Counted from the first letter of the stretch, positions 1 through 8,627 are shown. The stretch: DNA of 64,000 nt from Streptomyces sp. AC550_RSS872 (GCF_019049285.1 NZ_JAGMUL010000051.1:1-64000), one strand, 5' to 3'. Notes: a model not told the origin generated them from the sequence alone. Made by a program: numbers and translations.

Positions 1-57
1 GACACGGGGGAGTACGGGGGAAACGGGGGACGGGGGAAACGGGGAACGGGGGAGCAC
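1..57. repeat. G-rich low-complexity tract
   Basis: The first 57 bases are a run of short units of four or five G separated by A/C-containing spacers (for example acggggg and aaacgggg). At least six G-runs lie close together, so the plus strand could fold as a G-quadruplex. It lies downstream of the tetR-type gene, which reads on the opposite strand. No gene is supported between 1 and 159. Confidence 0.6.
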
Positions 58-159
58 GAGAAGGCGCCGGTTCGAGAGTGGCCCGCGGGGGACGCGGCCA
101 CTTTCGGACCGGCGCTTTCGTCTGCCGACCCTGCCGCCGCGGCCAACGCAGCGGCGGTT

Positions 160-789
160 TCAGCGGCGCCCGCTCACCCTGCCCTGCAACAGCCGGGACA
201 GCGCCGCGTGCACGTCGTCCAAGGAGCGCTCCGGCTGGAACGACTTCCAGTCGAGCGCGGCCACCAGGACCATGCCGACCAGCGCGGAGGCGGTCAGCGC
301 GACATCGATCTCCTCGCTGAACTCGCCGTTCTCCACGCCCTCGCGCAACACCCCCTCGACGACCGCCACGGCCTGCTGCCGGACCACCATCAGCGTGGAC
401 TGCCAGGTCCGGTTCGTCCGCCACAGCTCGGCGACGTAGAGCTGGGTGAAGGACGGGTAGCGGTCGATGAAGACCAGCCCCGCGCGGACCATCGCGTCCA
501 GGGCGTCCACCTTGGTGCCGCCGTCCCGGGCCGTCTTCTCGGCCGCCTCCCGAAGGGAGGCGGTCAGGAGTCCCACGCCGTGGCGCAGCAGCTCCTCGAA
601 GAGGACCGACTTGCTCGCGAAGTTGTAGTAGACCGTGCCCTTCGCCACCCCGGCCCGCTCGGCGATCTCGTCGACGGTGGTGGCGGAGAAGCCCTGTTCG
701 GCGATGAGCGTGACGGCCGCCTCGTAGAGCTTCTGCCGGGTGGCCTCACGGCGCGTGCTGCCGCCCGACGCGGCGTTGCTGCTTTCCAT
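160..789 (-). CDS. TetR/AcrR-family transcriptional regulator
   Basis: A 209-residue TetR-type repressor. The N-terminal helix-turn-helix is at about residues 36-57 (TTVDEIAERAGVAKGTVYYN), followed by a helical ligand-binding domain; the length is usual for the family. ATG at 789 is chosen because the HTH then falls at the normal distance from the N-terminus; the same frame stays open upstream only as the shadow of the neighbouring gene. It begins 23 bp after the stop of the YhgE-type gene, as the last gene of an ATPase-permease-regulator operon. The inferred role is autorepression through the palindrome at 3652-3665, relieved by an unknown ligand. Confidence 0.9.
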   Translation of the reverse strand: MESSNAASGGSTRREATRQKLYEAAVTLIAEQGFSATTVDEIAERAGVAKGTVYYNFASKSVLFEELLRHGVGLLTASLREAAEKTARDGGTKVDALDAMVRAGLVFIDRYPSFTQLYVAELWRTNRTWQSTLMVVRQQAVAVVEGVLREGVENGEFSEEIDVALTASALVGMVLVAALDWKSFQPERSLDDVHAALSRLLQGRVSGRR

Positions 790-812
790 GGCCCTGATTG
801 TCCCGCGCGCGC

Positions 813-2897
813 TCACAGGGTCAGCTCCGGGTGCAGCCGGTCGAGCGTCCACACCTGCCGGCGGCGGGCGGACAGCGCGGTCAGCGCGACGGCGCCCGCG
901 GTGAAGGCGACGAGCACCACGCACGCGTGCCAGACCGGTTCGAGGCCGCCGCCCGTGATGAGCCTCCTGAGCGCCTCCACGACGTAGCTCATCGGCAGGA
1001 AGGGGTGAAGCGCGTTGAAGAAGGCCGGGCTGGTCTGAACGGGGTACGTGCCGCCCGCGGACGTCAACTGGAGCATCAGCAGGGCCAGGACGAGGATCCG
1101 GCCCGCCGCGCCGAAGCGCGCGTTCAGCCACTGCACGATGGCCGAGAAGCACGCCGTCACCAGGAACAGGAAGCCCACCGTCCCGGCCGCCCGCGCCATC
1201 TCCAGACCGATCGCCCAGTGCAGCACCGACATCAGCGCCACGGTCTGGAGCACCCCGATCGCCACCACGGGCAGCCAGCCGGCCAGCGCGATCCGCCATG
1301 CGGAGGCGCCCGCGGCGAGCGCACGCCGGTTCATCGGCGAGATCAGCATGTACGCCACCATCGCGCCCACCCACAGGGACAGCGGAATGAAGTACGGGGC
1401 GAACCCGGTGCCGTAGTTGGCCGCCTTGTGCATGTCCCGGGAGACGAGCTGGACCGGGTCGGACATGACCTCGGTGCGCTGCTCGCGGGCCTTCTTGTCG
1501 TAGTCGGGGATCTGCTCGGCGCCGTCGTGCAGTCCGTCCGAGAGCTTCCCGGAGCCGTCGACGAGCTTGTAGATGCCGCCGTTGAGGTCGACCGCGCCGG
1601 TCTTGAGCTCGCCCACGCCGGTGTCCAGGTCCACCGCGCCGGTCCTGGCCGAGCCGAGGCCCGAGTGCAACTTCTTGGCGCCCGCGGCGACCTTGGCGGC
1701 GCCCTGGTTCAGCTTGTTGATCCGGGTGACGGCGTCGTCGAGGTCCTCGGAGAGCCGCGGCGCGCGGTCGGCGAGCGCCTGGGACTGCTTCTGGAGGGTG
1801 GCGAGGTTCTTGTCGAGCTTCTTCAGGTCGCCGTCGTGGTCGGCGACCAGCGTGTTGAGGTCGTCGGCGATCGTCGCCACGTCCGCGGCCGCGTTCTTGG
1901 CCTTCTTCAGGTCCGAGCAGGCCGGATCGGACAGTACGGCGTCCTCGCAGCGCGCCTTGTGGACGGTCTCCAGGACGGCGGCGGCCGCATGGGCGTCCCG
2001 CGCGGCGCCCGGAGCGTGCTCCACCAGGTCGTCGAGGTTGTTGCGGATCGCCTTGGAGGTGTCGGCGACCAGCTTGGCGGTGTCCCCGATGGTCTTCTCG
2101 TTGTCCTGGAAGAACGGGCCGATCTTCTTGTCGACTCCGTTGACCCGGTCTGCGAGCGTCTGTGTCCCCTCGGCGACCTGCCGGGAGCCGCTCTCCAGGT
2201 CGCCCGCGCCCTGGTTGAGCTTCTTCAGGCCCGTGGACAGCTTGCCGCTGCCCTTCTTGGCCTCCTTCAGCCCGTCGGCGAGGTCCTTGGAGCCCTTCTC
2301 CGCCTTCCCGATGCCGCCTTCGAGCTTGTCGGCGCCGCTCGCGGCCTTGACCGTCTTGCCGTGGATGTCGGAGAACGACACGAAGATCTTGTCCAGGAAC
2401 GACCGTGACGCCTTCGTGGACGCGGCCTCGCGCACCTCGCTGAAGACCGTCCGCGAGATCTGCCCGACGATGTAGTTGTTCGCGTCGTTCGTACGCACCT
2501 GAAGGGCGCCCGTCTCCGGCGAGTCGCCCGCGCTGGACGCGATCCGCTCGCTGAAGTCGGCCGGCATGGTCAGCGACAGGTAGTAGGTGCCGTTCTCGAC
2601 GCCCTTCTCGGCCTCGGCGGCACTCACCTCCCGCCAGTCGAAGACGTCGCTCTCGCGCAGCCCCTTGGTGATGTCGTCGCCGGCGGCGAGCTTCTTGTCG
2701 CCGACCCGAGCCCCCTTGTCGTCGTTCACCAGGGCCACGGGGATGCGGTCGAGACGGCCGTACGGGTCCCAGAACGACCACAGGTACAGGGCGCCGTACA
2801 GCAGGGGCAGCACCAGCAGCGCGACCATGGCGGCACGCGGCAGCTTCCCCCGGCCGAAGCGCCTCAGCTCAAGCGCGGCCAGCCTCGGCGAGCGCAT
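813..2897 (-). CDS. YhgE/Pip-family membrane protein (ABC-2-like permease)
   Basis: A 694-residue protein with the YhgE/Pip layout. One membrane segment lies near residues 22-45. A large external region of about 400 residues follows, built from Gly/Asp/Leu-rich heptad-like repeats (units resembling LxxGxxxLxxG). About five membrane segments close the C-terminus, as in ABC-2 permeases. The start at 2897 is preferred over the longer frame because AAAGGAGG lies 6 nt upstream. It overlaps the end of the ATPase gene by 29 bp, so translation is probably coupled. Relatives include the lactococcal phage-infection protein Pip and EsaA-like proteins. The exported substrate cannot be told from sequence. 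Confidence 0.85.
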   Translation of the reverse strand: MRSPRLAALELRRFGRGKLPRAAMVALLVLPLLYGALYLWSFWDPYGRLDRIPVALVNDDKGARVGDKKLAAGDDITKGLRESDVFDWREVSAAEAEKGVENGTYYLSLTMPADFSERIASSAGDSPETGALQVRTNDANNYIVGQISRTVFSEVREAASTKASRSFLDKIFVSFSDIHGKTVKAASGADKLEGGIGKAEKGSKDLADGLKEAKKGSGKLSTGLKKLNQGAGDLESGSRQVAEGTQTLADRVNGVDKKIGPFFQDNEKTIGDTAKLVADTSKAIRNNLDDLVEHAPGAARDAHAAAAVLETVHKARCEDAVLSDPACSDLKKAKNAAADVATIADDLNTLVADHDGDLKKLDKNLATLQKQSQALADRAPRLSEDLDDAVTRINKLNQGAAKVAAGAKKLHSGLGSARTGAVDLDTGVGELKTGAVDLNGGIYKLVDGSGKLSDGLHDGAEQIPDYDKKAREQRTEVMSDPVQLVSRDMHKAANYGTGFAPYFIPLSLWVGAMVAYMLISPMNRRALAAGASAWRIALAGWLPVVAIGVLQTVALMSVLHWAIGLEMARAAGTVGFLFLVTACFSAIVQWLNARFGAAGRILVLALLMLQLTSAGGTYPVQTSPAFFNALHPFLPMSYVVEALRRLITGGGLEPVWHACVVLVAFTAGAVALTALSARRRQVWTLDRLHPELTL

Positions 2898-3633
2898 CGG
2901 CGGCCTCCTTTCCGTCGGATTCCCGGGCATCGGCCTTCGGGGCGGTGGACACCTTGACGGTGCCGTCGGGGGCCTCGCTGCACACCGCCACGACCGTCGT
3001 CCCGGCCTCGGCGATCGACTTCAACAGCGCCCAGACCTCGGTCCGTTCGGCGTCCGAGAGCTTGAGGTCGGTGTCATCGACGCCGAGCACGCGCGGGCTT
3101 GCGATCAGGGCCAGCGCGACGGACAGCCGCAGCGCCTCCAGCCGCTCCAGATCCCGTACGGCCGTACGGGAGCCCTTGGGCAGGGACTCCCGGTCCAGGC
3201 CCGCCGCGGTCAGCGCGGCGTCGATCCGCCGCCGCTCCTCGTCCCCGCGCTCGCCCCGCCGGCGCAGCAGCGCGCGCACCGAGTCACCGAACCGCCGCTG
3301 AAGCAGCGCCCGTTCGTGGAGGTGCTCGGCGACGGTCAGGGCCGGGTCCAGGTCGGTCACACCCGGAACATGGGCCAGGGCGCTCACCCGCCGTACCGCC
3401 GCCATGCGCCTGGGCAGCCCGGCGTCGCCGACGACCGCGGAGCCCTCCGTGGGCTTCATCCGCCCCGTCAGGGCGAGCAGCAGGCAGGTACGGCCTGTAC
3501 CGGACGGCCCTTCGATCGTGATCAGCGAACCGGCCTCCGCCTCGAAAGAGACCCCGCGGAACGCCCATCCGCGGGGCCCTTCGAGCCCGAGGCCGTGGGC
3601 CGTGACGCCGGCTGCGGCCACGGTTCCCCCCAT
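2869..3633 (-). CDS. Degenerate ABC-type ATP-binding protein
   Basis: A 254-residue protein with the fold pattern of an ABC ATPase but altered motifs. The Walker A site at about residues 42-49 reads GPSGTGRT, with Arg in place of the phosphate-binding Lys. The Walker B region reads VLGVDDTD, with Asp where the catalytic Glu is expected. No LSGGQ signature is visible; the corresponding stretch is RDLERLEALRLS. It is the first gene of the operon and overlaps the YhgE-type gene, so it is probably that protein's cytoplasmic partner. Whether it hydrolyses ATP is doubtful; it may act as a nucleotide-binding or structural subunit. A GGGGGCAGGG purine tract just upstream of ATG 3633 can serve as the RBS. 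Confidence 0.75.
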   Translation of the reverse strand: MGGTVAAAGVTAHGLGLEGPRGWAFRGVSFEAEAGSLITIEGPSGTGRTCLLLALTGRMKPTEGSAVVGDAGLPRRMAAVRRVSALAHVPGVTDLDPALTVAEHLHERALLQRRFGDSVRALLRRRGERGDEERRRIDAALTAAGLDRESLPKGSRTAVRDLERLEALRLSVALALIASPRVLGVDDTDLKLSDAERTEVWALLKSIAEAGTTVVAVCSEAPDGTVKVSTAPKADARESDGKEAADALAEAGRA

Positions 3634-3651
3634 CCCTGCCCCCTCATTTGA

Positions 3652-3665
3652 ACTGACTGGTCAGT
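3652..3665. promoter_or_regulatory. Palindromic operator, probable TetR-type site
   Basis: ACTGACTGGTCAGT has 6-bp perfect arms (ACTGAC/GTCAGT) around a 2-bp centre. It lies 18 bp before the ATPase start and just downstream of a good -10 box on the minus strand, where a bound repressor would block transcription. The tetR gene at the end of the same operon is the obvious candidate to bind it. Confidence 0.65.
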
Positions 3666-3669
3666 GCAA

Positions 3670-3698
3670 AAACTAGCCCGAACGCCCGATCGATGCAA
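3670..3698 (-). promoter_or_regulatory. Promoter of the ABC/YhgE/tetR operon
   Basis: Read on the minus strand, TTGCAT (3693-3698) is followed by a 17-bp spacer and TAGTTT (3670-3675). This is a good vegetative-type promoter. The predicted transcript start falls inside or beside the palindrome at 3652-3665. Confidence 0.6.
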
Positions 3699-3748
3699 AA
3701 GCCCAGGTCAGAACGGATTGTCAGTGCCATACCTCACGATGGGCACAT

Positions 3749-3774
3749 ACGGCATCCCGTAGCGGGCATGCCGT
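3749..3774 (+). other. Hairpin upstream of the HEPN-type gene
   Basis: ACGGCATCCCG (3749-3759) pairs with CGGG-c-ATGCCGT (3763-3774) around a 3-nt loop, with one bulged base. It lies about 14 nt before the ribosome-binding site of the gene at 3799. It could be a leader hairpin or a DNA palindrome; no partner is identifiable. Confidence 0.35.
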
Positions 3775-3798
3775 CACACAGACGACAGGAGGTTCGTC

Positions 3799-4371
3799 AT
3801 GGCCAGCTATCACGCAGCCGCCGCCCGTCGGCGCGGCGCAACCGGCCCTGCCCCCTCACTGACCGGCCCGGCGAGCGATGTGCACCCCGTGCTCCGCCGG
3901 GCCACGGCCCCGCCCGCCGCCCTCGACCTGCTCGCCCAGGCCCGTGCCGGACTGGACGAGGCCGCCGTTCTGGAAACACCGAACGAGCGCTATGCCACCG
4001 CCCACCTCTCCGCCCTGCGCATCGCCGCCGCGGTACTCGCCGCACGGGGCCGCCCGGAACCCACGCCCAGGCGCCGCGCCCGCATCAGGAGCGCGTGGGA
4101 AGTGCTCCCCGAGATCGCGCCCGAACTCGCCGAGTGGAGTGCGCTGTTCGCTTCCGGAGCCCGGCGCCGCGCCCGGGCGGAGGCGGGCATCCAGGGCGCG
4201 GCCAGCCGTCGGGACGCCGACGACCTGATACGCGACGTGGCGATGTTCCTGCGCCTCGTCGAGCGGATGCTGGTGCTCCAGCCGGTCCTGCCACAGCCGC
4301 GACCGGACGCGGACGGGGAGGAGAGCGTCGGTTCGCGTCACGCACGCGACGATCTGCCGGACGCGGGCTGA
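3799..4371 (+). CDS. SAV_6107-type HEPN domain protein
   Basis: A 190-residue all-helical protein. From about residue 40 it has the pattern of the small HEPN-like family known in actinomycetes (conserved AAxLDLLAQARAGLDEA start, then RYATAHLSALRIAAAVLAAR). The N-terminal 35 residues and the C-terminal 20 look disordered. ATG 3799 is supported by ACAGGAGG 9 nt upstream. It is transcribed divergently from the ABC/YhgE operon and stands alone. HEPN folds occur in RNases and nucleotidyltransferase partners, but no RNase motif (Rx4-6H) is obvious here, so no activity is claimed. Confidence 0.75.
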   Translation: MASYHAAAARRRGATGPAPSLTGPASDVHPVLRRATAPPAALDLLAQARAGLDEAAVLETPNERYATAHLSALRIAAAVLAARGRPEPTPRRRARIRSAWEVLPEIAPELAEWSALFASGARRRARAEAGIQGAASRRDADDLIRDVAMFLRLVERMLVLQPVLPQPRPDADGEESVGSRHARDDLPDAG

Positions 4372-4569
4372 CGGCGAAACGGCCGGATCGGTGCCCGTCC
4401 GCCGGCTGGGACGGGCGGCGTCGCGCGGCACCGCGATGGCCGGTCAGGGTGCCGCAGGCAATAGGGTGGAGAGCGCCTGAAGCCTTCCCGCGCCCGTGAC
4501 CCGGGCCGGGGAGGCAGCCCGTTCGCTCCGCCGTGCAAGTGGCGGTGCCGCGCCGAGGAGTCAACTGCC

Positions 4570-5340
4570 GTGTCGGACCCTATGCGGCCCCGCGCCGCCC
4601 TCCGTACCGCCGTGGTCTGGGAGGTCCTCCAGGACGCCCTGGACCGCCGTGTGAAGGCCACGGGTCGCCAGGCGCTCGACGTCCTCGACACCGGGGGCGG
4701 CAGCGGCAACTTCGCGGTGCCCCTCGCCCGTCTCGGCCACCGGGTCACGGTGGTCGACCCCAGCCCGAACGCGCTCTTCGCCCTGGAGCGTCGCGCCGCC
4801 GAGGCCGAGGTCGCCGACCGGGTGAAGGGCGTCCAGGGTGACGCGCACGGCCTCTTCGACGTGGTCGAGCGCGGCGGGTACGACATCGTGCTGTGCCACG
4901 GGGTCCTGGAGTACGTCGACGACCCCGCCGAGGGCGTCCGCAACGCGGTTGCCGCCCTGCGCGCCGAGGGCGTCCTCAGCCTGCTCGCCGCCGGTCTGGG
5001 CGGAGCGGTGCTGGCGCGGGCCCTCGCCGGTCACTTCAAGGAGGCCAAGCAGGCCCTTCAGGACCCGGACGGCCGCTGGGGCCAGGGCGACCCGGTGCCG
5101 CGCCGTTTCACCGCCGAGCAGCTCACCGGGCTGGTTGAGGGCGCCGGCCTCACCGTCGGCGCCGTGCACGGCGTACGCGTCTTCGCCGACCTCGTCCCCG
5201 GGGTCCTGGTGGACACCGAGCCCGGCGCCCTGGAGGCACTGCTGAAGCTGGAGGAGGCCGCCGCCGAGCTGCCCGCATTCCACTCGGTGGCCACCCAGCT
5301 GCACGTGCTCGGCGAGACGGGGGAGACCGCCGGGGCCTGA
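4570..5340 (+). CDS. SAM-dependent class I methyltransferase
   Basis: A 256-residue Rossmann-type methyltransferase. Motif I is VLDTGGGSGNFAVPLA near residues 40-55. The acidic residue binding the ribose is in VVDPSPNAL, and the motif IV region is DIVLCHGVLEYVDDP. The C-terminal half has the variable substrate lid. GTG 4570 is preceded by GAGGAG at about 9 nt. A TAGGGT hexamer at 4462-4467 is a possible -10 box. The substrate is unknown; similarity to small-molecule methyltransferases (UbiE/CmoA-like core) gives only the reaction type. Confidence 0.8.
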   Translation: MSDPMRPRAALRTAVVWEVLQDALDRRVKATGRQALDVLDTGGGSGNFAVPLARLGHRVTVVDPSPNALFALERRAAEAEVADRVKGVQGDAHGLFDVVERGGYDIVLCHGVLEYVDDPAEGVRNAVAALRAEGVLSLLAAGLGGAVLARALAGHFKEAKQALQDPDGRWGQGDPVPRRFTAEQLTGLVEGAGLTVGAVHGVRVFADLVPGVLVDTEPGALEALLKLEEAAAELPAFHSVATQLHVLGETGETAGA

Positions 5341-5563
5341 GCCGCCCGCCGTGCCTTGCGTGGGCGGACCTCGGGCGCGCGCCGTTGATCAGGGACTTGG
5401 CTGCACATGGAGTACGCCACAGGCCCCCCGATCGGACGCTCAGCGCCGTATGATCGAGGGAGACCGTTCCGGCATGACGGGTCGGCCGCTGGGGAATGCA
5501 GATCTCAGTGAGCCGGGCGTCCATGGCGGAGCCCGGTTGGCCAATTGGCGTAGAGGGGCGGGT

Positions 5564-5591
5564 TTCACGGGGGCGATTCCCTGCCTATCCT
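5564..5591 (+). promoter_or_regulatory. Possible promoter of the DUF3040 gene
   Basis: TTCACG (5564-5569), a 16-bp spacer and TATCCT (5586-5591) lie about 50 bp before the GTG start at 5641. The match to the vegetative consensus is moderate. The rest of the 300-bp gap from 5341 shows no gene. Confidence 0.35.
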
Positions 5592-5640
5592 GAAGGGACC
5601 CCCCGGGTCGCCCCGGCGACTGCACGATGAGGAGGACTCC

Positions 5641-6033
5641 GTGCCGCTCTCGGAGCACGAGCAGCGAATGCTCGAGCAGATGGAGCGAGCGCTGTACGCC
5701 GAAGATCCCAAGTTCGCGACAGCGCTTGAGGGAAGCGGGCTGCGTACGTACACCCGGCGACGGGTCTACCAGGCGGTCGCGGGCTTCCTCGTAGGTATCG
5801 CGCTCCTCATGGCTGGAATGGTCGCCAAGCAGGTCTGGCTCAGCGTGGTGGGCTTCCTCGTCATGCTGGGCTGTGCGGTACTCGCCGTGACCGGCTGGCG
5901 CAAGGCCCCCAAGCCGGGCGAACAGCCCGCCGGCGGTCAGCAGGCCCGCCGCCAGCCACGCCAGAAGCGCTCCATGATGGACCGCATCGAAGAGCGCTGG
6001 CAGCGCCGCCGCGACGAACAGGGCGGCCATTAG
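5641..6033 (+). CDS. DUF3040 small membrane protein
   Basis: A 130-residue protein beginning MPLSEHEQRMLEQMERAL, the hallmark start of DUF3040 proteins. Two adjacent membrane segments follow at about residues 43-80, then a basic, Arg/Gln-rich cytoplasmic tail (RQKRSMMDRIEERWQRRR). GTG 5641 has GAGGAGG 7 nt upstream. It sits a few kilobases before the dcw cluster, where actinomycetes commonly keep it. Its function is unknown. Confidence 0.85.
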   Translation: MPLSEHEQRMLEQMERALYAEDPKFATALEGSGLRTYTRRRVYQAVAGFLVGIALLMAGMVAKQVWLSVVGFLVMLGCAVLAVTGWRKAPKPGEQPAGGQQARRQPRQKRSMMDRIEERWQRRRDEQGGH

Positions 6034-6059
6034 CCCGACAAGCAGCTCCCATAGCGACG

Positions 6060-6093
6060 CAGGGGGTGACCACCGGTGGGTGGCCACCCCCTG
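6060..6093. terminator. Hairpin terminator between convergent genes
   Basis: CAGGGGGTGACCACC (6060-6074) pairs with GGTGGCCACCCCCTG (6079-6093) around a 4-nt loop, with a single mismatch. It lies 27 bp after the DUF3040 stop and before the convergent transglutaminase gene. There is no U-tract, as is usual in Streptomyces. Confidence 0.65.
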
Positions 6094-6104
6094 ACGTATG
6101 CCTG

Positions 6105-6136
6105 CTGACCTGTGCCTGCGCTGACCTGTGCCTGCG
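6105..6136. repeat. 16-bp direct repeat, two copies
   Basis: CTGACCTGTGCCTGCG occurs at 6105-6120 and 6121-6136, perfectly and in tandem, followed by a partial third start (ctgacg). It is in the convergent intergenic gap. Confidence 0.8.
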
Positions 6137-6176
6137 CTGACGCAGGACTGACTGCGCCTGGGCGGTGGAGGCCTTT

Positions 6177-6205
6177 GGGGCGGGGCGGGGCGGGGCGGGG
6201 CGGGC
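6177..6205. repeat. (GGGGC)n short tandem repeat
   Basis: Five G-runs in a GGGGC unit repeat, ending gggc. The tract could form a G-quadruplex on the plus strand. It lies just beyond the stop of the transglutaminase gene. Confidence 0.75.
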
Positions 6206-6239
6206 TACGCCATCCCCGCCCCTCACCCTCAGCCCACCG

Positions 6240-8627
6240 TCACCCCCGCTGCCCCGGAGTGGACGGCCTGCGCAGCGTCGGTCGGGCCGTGGCGGCCCGC
6301 TGCTTGACGGTGATCCACCAGTCCGACAGCGCCCAGACCACCCGCACGCCGGAGCGTGGGGCCAGCAGAGCGCGCAGCCTCGTCGTCCGGTCGGCCTTGG
6401 CCCCGAGCTGGGACACAACGCCGCGGACATCCTCCGCGAGGCCGGCCACCGGGCGGGGACTGGGCGCGTACAGGACCTGTTCCACCGCGTCGGCCACCCG
6501 GTGCACCGAGGCCGCGGCCGCCGGGTCGAGGTGGCCCAGCCGCACGATACGGGCGGCGGTCTTCCGGGGGGTCTGGGAGTCGTCCGGGGCAATGCCGAAG
6601 TCCCAGGCCGTGTCCGTCAGTTCCCGCCAGACCGCCAAGGTGTGGAGCGACACGTCGGCCTGTGTGCGGCCATGTGCTCCCAGCCGTTTCGCTCTCGTCC
6701 GCTGCCGCCACAGCATCGGCGCCAACGGGATCAGCAGCGCCGCCGCTCCACCGAGTGCCCAGGCCGGCACGACGAGGTACCACTTCGGTCCGTCGCCATC
6801 CGTGGCCGGTGCGGCCGCCGGGGACTCGCTCGCGCACAGCTGCGGGTTCCGCCCCGCGCAGCTCTCGCTCGTGGAGGGCGAGGCGGAGGGGCCCGTGCCG
6901 GCCGACTGCGTGGGCCGTGTCACGTCCGGCAGCGTGGAGCCGGGCGTGTCCGACTGGGTGTACGCCGGTATCGAGCCACGGGTCGGCGTCGGCTCGAAGC
7001 GGGTCCAGCCCACGCCCTCGAAGTACAGCTCCGGCCACGCGTGGGCGTCCCGCAGCCCCACCGAGACCACGCTGGCGCTCTGCGCGGTACCGGGCGCGAA
7101 GCCCACCGCGACCCGGGCCGGTATGCCCAGCGAGCGGGCCATCGCCGCCATCGCGAAGGAGAAGTGGACACAGAAGCCCTGCTTGTCCTTCAGGAAGCGG
7201 GCTATCGCCTGCCGGCCGCTGCCGACCTTGACGTTGGTGTCGTACTGGAAGCCGCCCGTGATGGCGAAGTACTCCTGAAGCTTGACGGCCTGCTCGTAGT
7301 GGCTGGTCGCCCCCTCGGTGACCTCACGTGCGGTCCGGGCGACCACCGAGGGCAGCGAGTCGGGGAGCTTCGTGAACTCACGCTTCAGGGCGGAGGGCGG
7401 CTCCGGCGCGTTCGCCAGCTGATCCGCCGTCGGCTGTACGTCGAGGCTGCGCACGGTGTACGTCACTCCGCGTGTGGTCTGACGGCGGTCGCCGACGACC
7501 GTCATGCCCAGCGGTTCGTACCGCCAGTTGCCCGTGATGTCCACGCCGCTCGGGGGGTACGGCATCGGCAGCCAGTTCTGGGCGTACCAGTCCGCGGCCG
7601 AGACGGTCGTCTCGACCTCGGTGCGGCGGACGTCCGGGCCGAGGCCGAAGGGCGTGGGGAACTCGGCGGGCACGGCCTGGATGTTGCGCTTGGACGGCTG
7701 CCAGGTGGTGCCGTCGAAGTCGTCCAGGGACACGATCCGCAGATACAGGTCCGAGAGGTCGGCCGTGTTGGTCCTGAGGGTCAGGACCTCGCGGTCCTCC
7801 TCCACGTTCAGGCTGTCGCGCAGCGACACCAGCGGGTTCACCGCGGAGATCGTGCCACCGCTCCCGCTGCCGGTGCCCACACCGGTGCCCGCGGCGTCCA
7901 GCAGGCCGCCGTTCATCGCGGGCAGCGCGACCGGCACCACCAGGGCGATGCCCAGCGCGACCGCGCCGATGCGCCGTCCGGTGCGGACCGGTGCCACCGC
8001 ACCGGTCGGCTCACCACCCGCCCCCCGCGGGCCCCCGCCGAAGACCCGGCCCCACTGCGAGAGCCGGTCGCGCCCCTCGGCCAGGAGCAGCATGAGATAG
8101 CCCGCGGCGGCGACCAGGAACCACAGCCAGTCCCCGGCGCCCTCGGCCAGCCCCGCGGCCACCGAGTACAGCGCCAACAGCGGCAGCCCGGCCGGTGCGG
8201 CGCTGCGGAACGTCACCGCGAGGGTCTCCACCGCCAGGCCGATGACCAGGACACCGCCGATGAGCATCAGGCGGATGCCGTTCGACAGCGGCGCCGGGAT
8301 CGAGTACCGGCTGACGTCGTCCGCGCCCGCCTGCAACAGGTCGCCGAAGTGACGGAAGGCCTCCGGGCCGGGGATCACTCCGATGATCGCCTGCTTGTTG
8401 GCGAAGACCATGGTCAGCAGCATCAGGGCGACGAGGGCCTGCACCGACACCGTCAGGGGACGGGCCAGCGGTACACGCCGGGCCGCCATGCCCACGCCCG
8501 TCTGGATCGCCAGCAGGAAGAACGCCTGGATAAGCCAGCTGACCGAGGAGACCAGCGGTAGCAGGGCGCAGGACGCCATCAGTGTGGCCGCCGCGGCGCA
8601 CAACGCCATCCGCGTCCGCCCGCTCAT
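6240..8627 (-). CDS. TgpA-like transmembrane transglutaminase (DUF3488)
   Basis: A 795-residue membrane protein. About six N-terminal membrane segments (DUF3488/TgpA_N) span residues 1-215. An extracytoplasmic transglutaminase-like domain follows: the catalytic Cys is in KQGFCVHFSFAMA, the His in DAHAWPELYF, and the third position in TRFEPTP is Glu rather than the usual Asp. After that come a Pro/Ser/Thr-rich linker, one more membrane helix and a DUF4129-like tail. ATG 8627 overlaps the DUF58 stop by 4 bp (ATGA), making a moxR-DUF58-transglutaminase operon. The whole set is a widespread module, probably in envelope protein processing; the substrate is unknown. Confidence 0.88.
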   Translation of the reverse strand: MSGRTRMALCAAAATLMASCALLPLVSSVSWLIQAFFLLAIQTGVGMAARRVPLARPLTVSVQALVALMLLTMVFANKQAIIGVIPGPEAFRHFGDLLQAGADDVSRYSIPAPLSNGIRLMLIGGVLVIGLAVETLAVTFRSAAPAGLPLLALYSVAAGLAEGAGDWLWFLVAAAGYLMLLLAEGRDRLSQWGRVFGGGPRGAGGEPTGAVAPVRTGRRIGAVALGIALVVPVALPAMNGGLLDAAGTGVGTGSGSGGTISAVNPLVSLRDSLNVEEDREVLTLRTNTADLSDLYLRIVSLDDFDGTTWQPSKRNIQAVPAEFPTPFGLGPDVRRTEVETTVSAADWYAQNWLPMPYPPSGVDITGNWRYEPLGMTVVGDRRQTTRGVTYTVRSLDVQPTADQLANAPEPPSALKREFTKLPDSLPSVVARTAREVTEGATSHYEQAVKLQEYFAITGGFQYDTNVKVGSGRQAIARFLKDKQGFCVHFSFAMAAMARSLGIPARVAVGFAPGTAQSASVVSVGLRDAHAWPELYFEGVGWTRFEPTPTRGSIPAYTQSDTPGSTLPDVTRPTQSAGTGPSASPSTSESCAGRNPQLCASESPAAAPATDGDGPKWYLVVPAWALGGAAALLIPLAPMLWRQRTRAKRLGAHGRTQADVSLHTLAVWRELTDTAWDFGIAPDDSQTPRKTAARIVRLGHLDPAAAASVHRVADAVEQVLYAPSPRPVAGLAEDVRGVVSQLGAKADRTTRLRALLAPRSGVRVVWALSDWWITVKQRAATARPTLRRPSTPGQRG

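Noticed and set aside
160-2781. An 873-codon frame joining the TetR sequence to a large upstream segment
   Set aside because: The upstream part is a shadow of the YhgE-type gene; the TetR domain begins at ATG 789.
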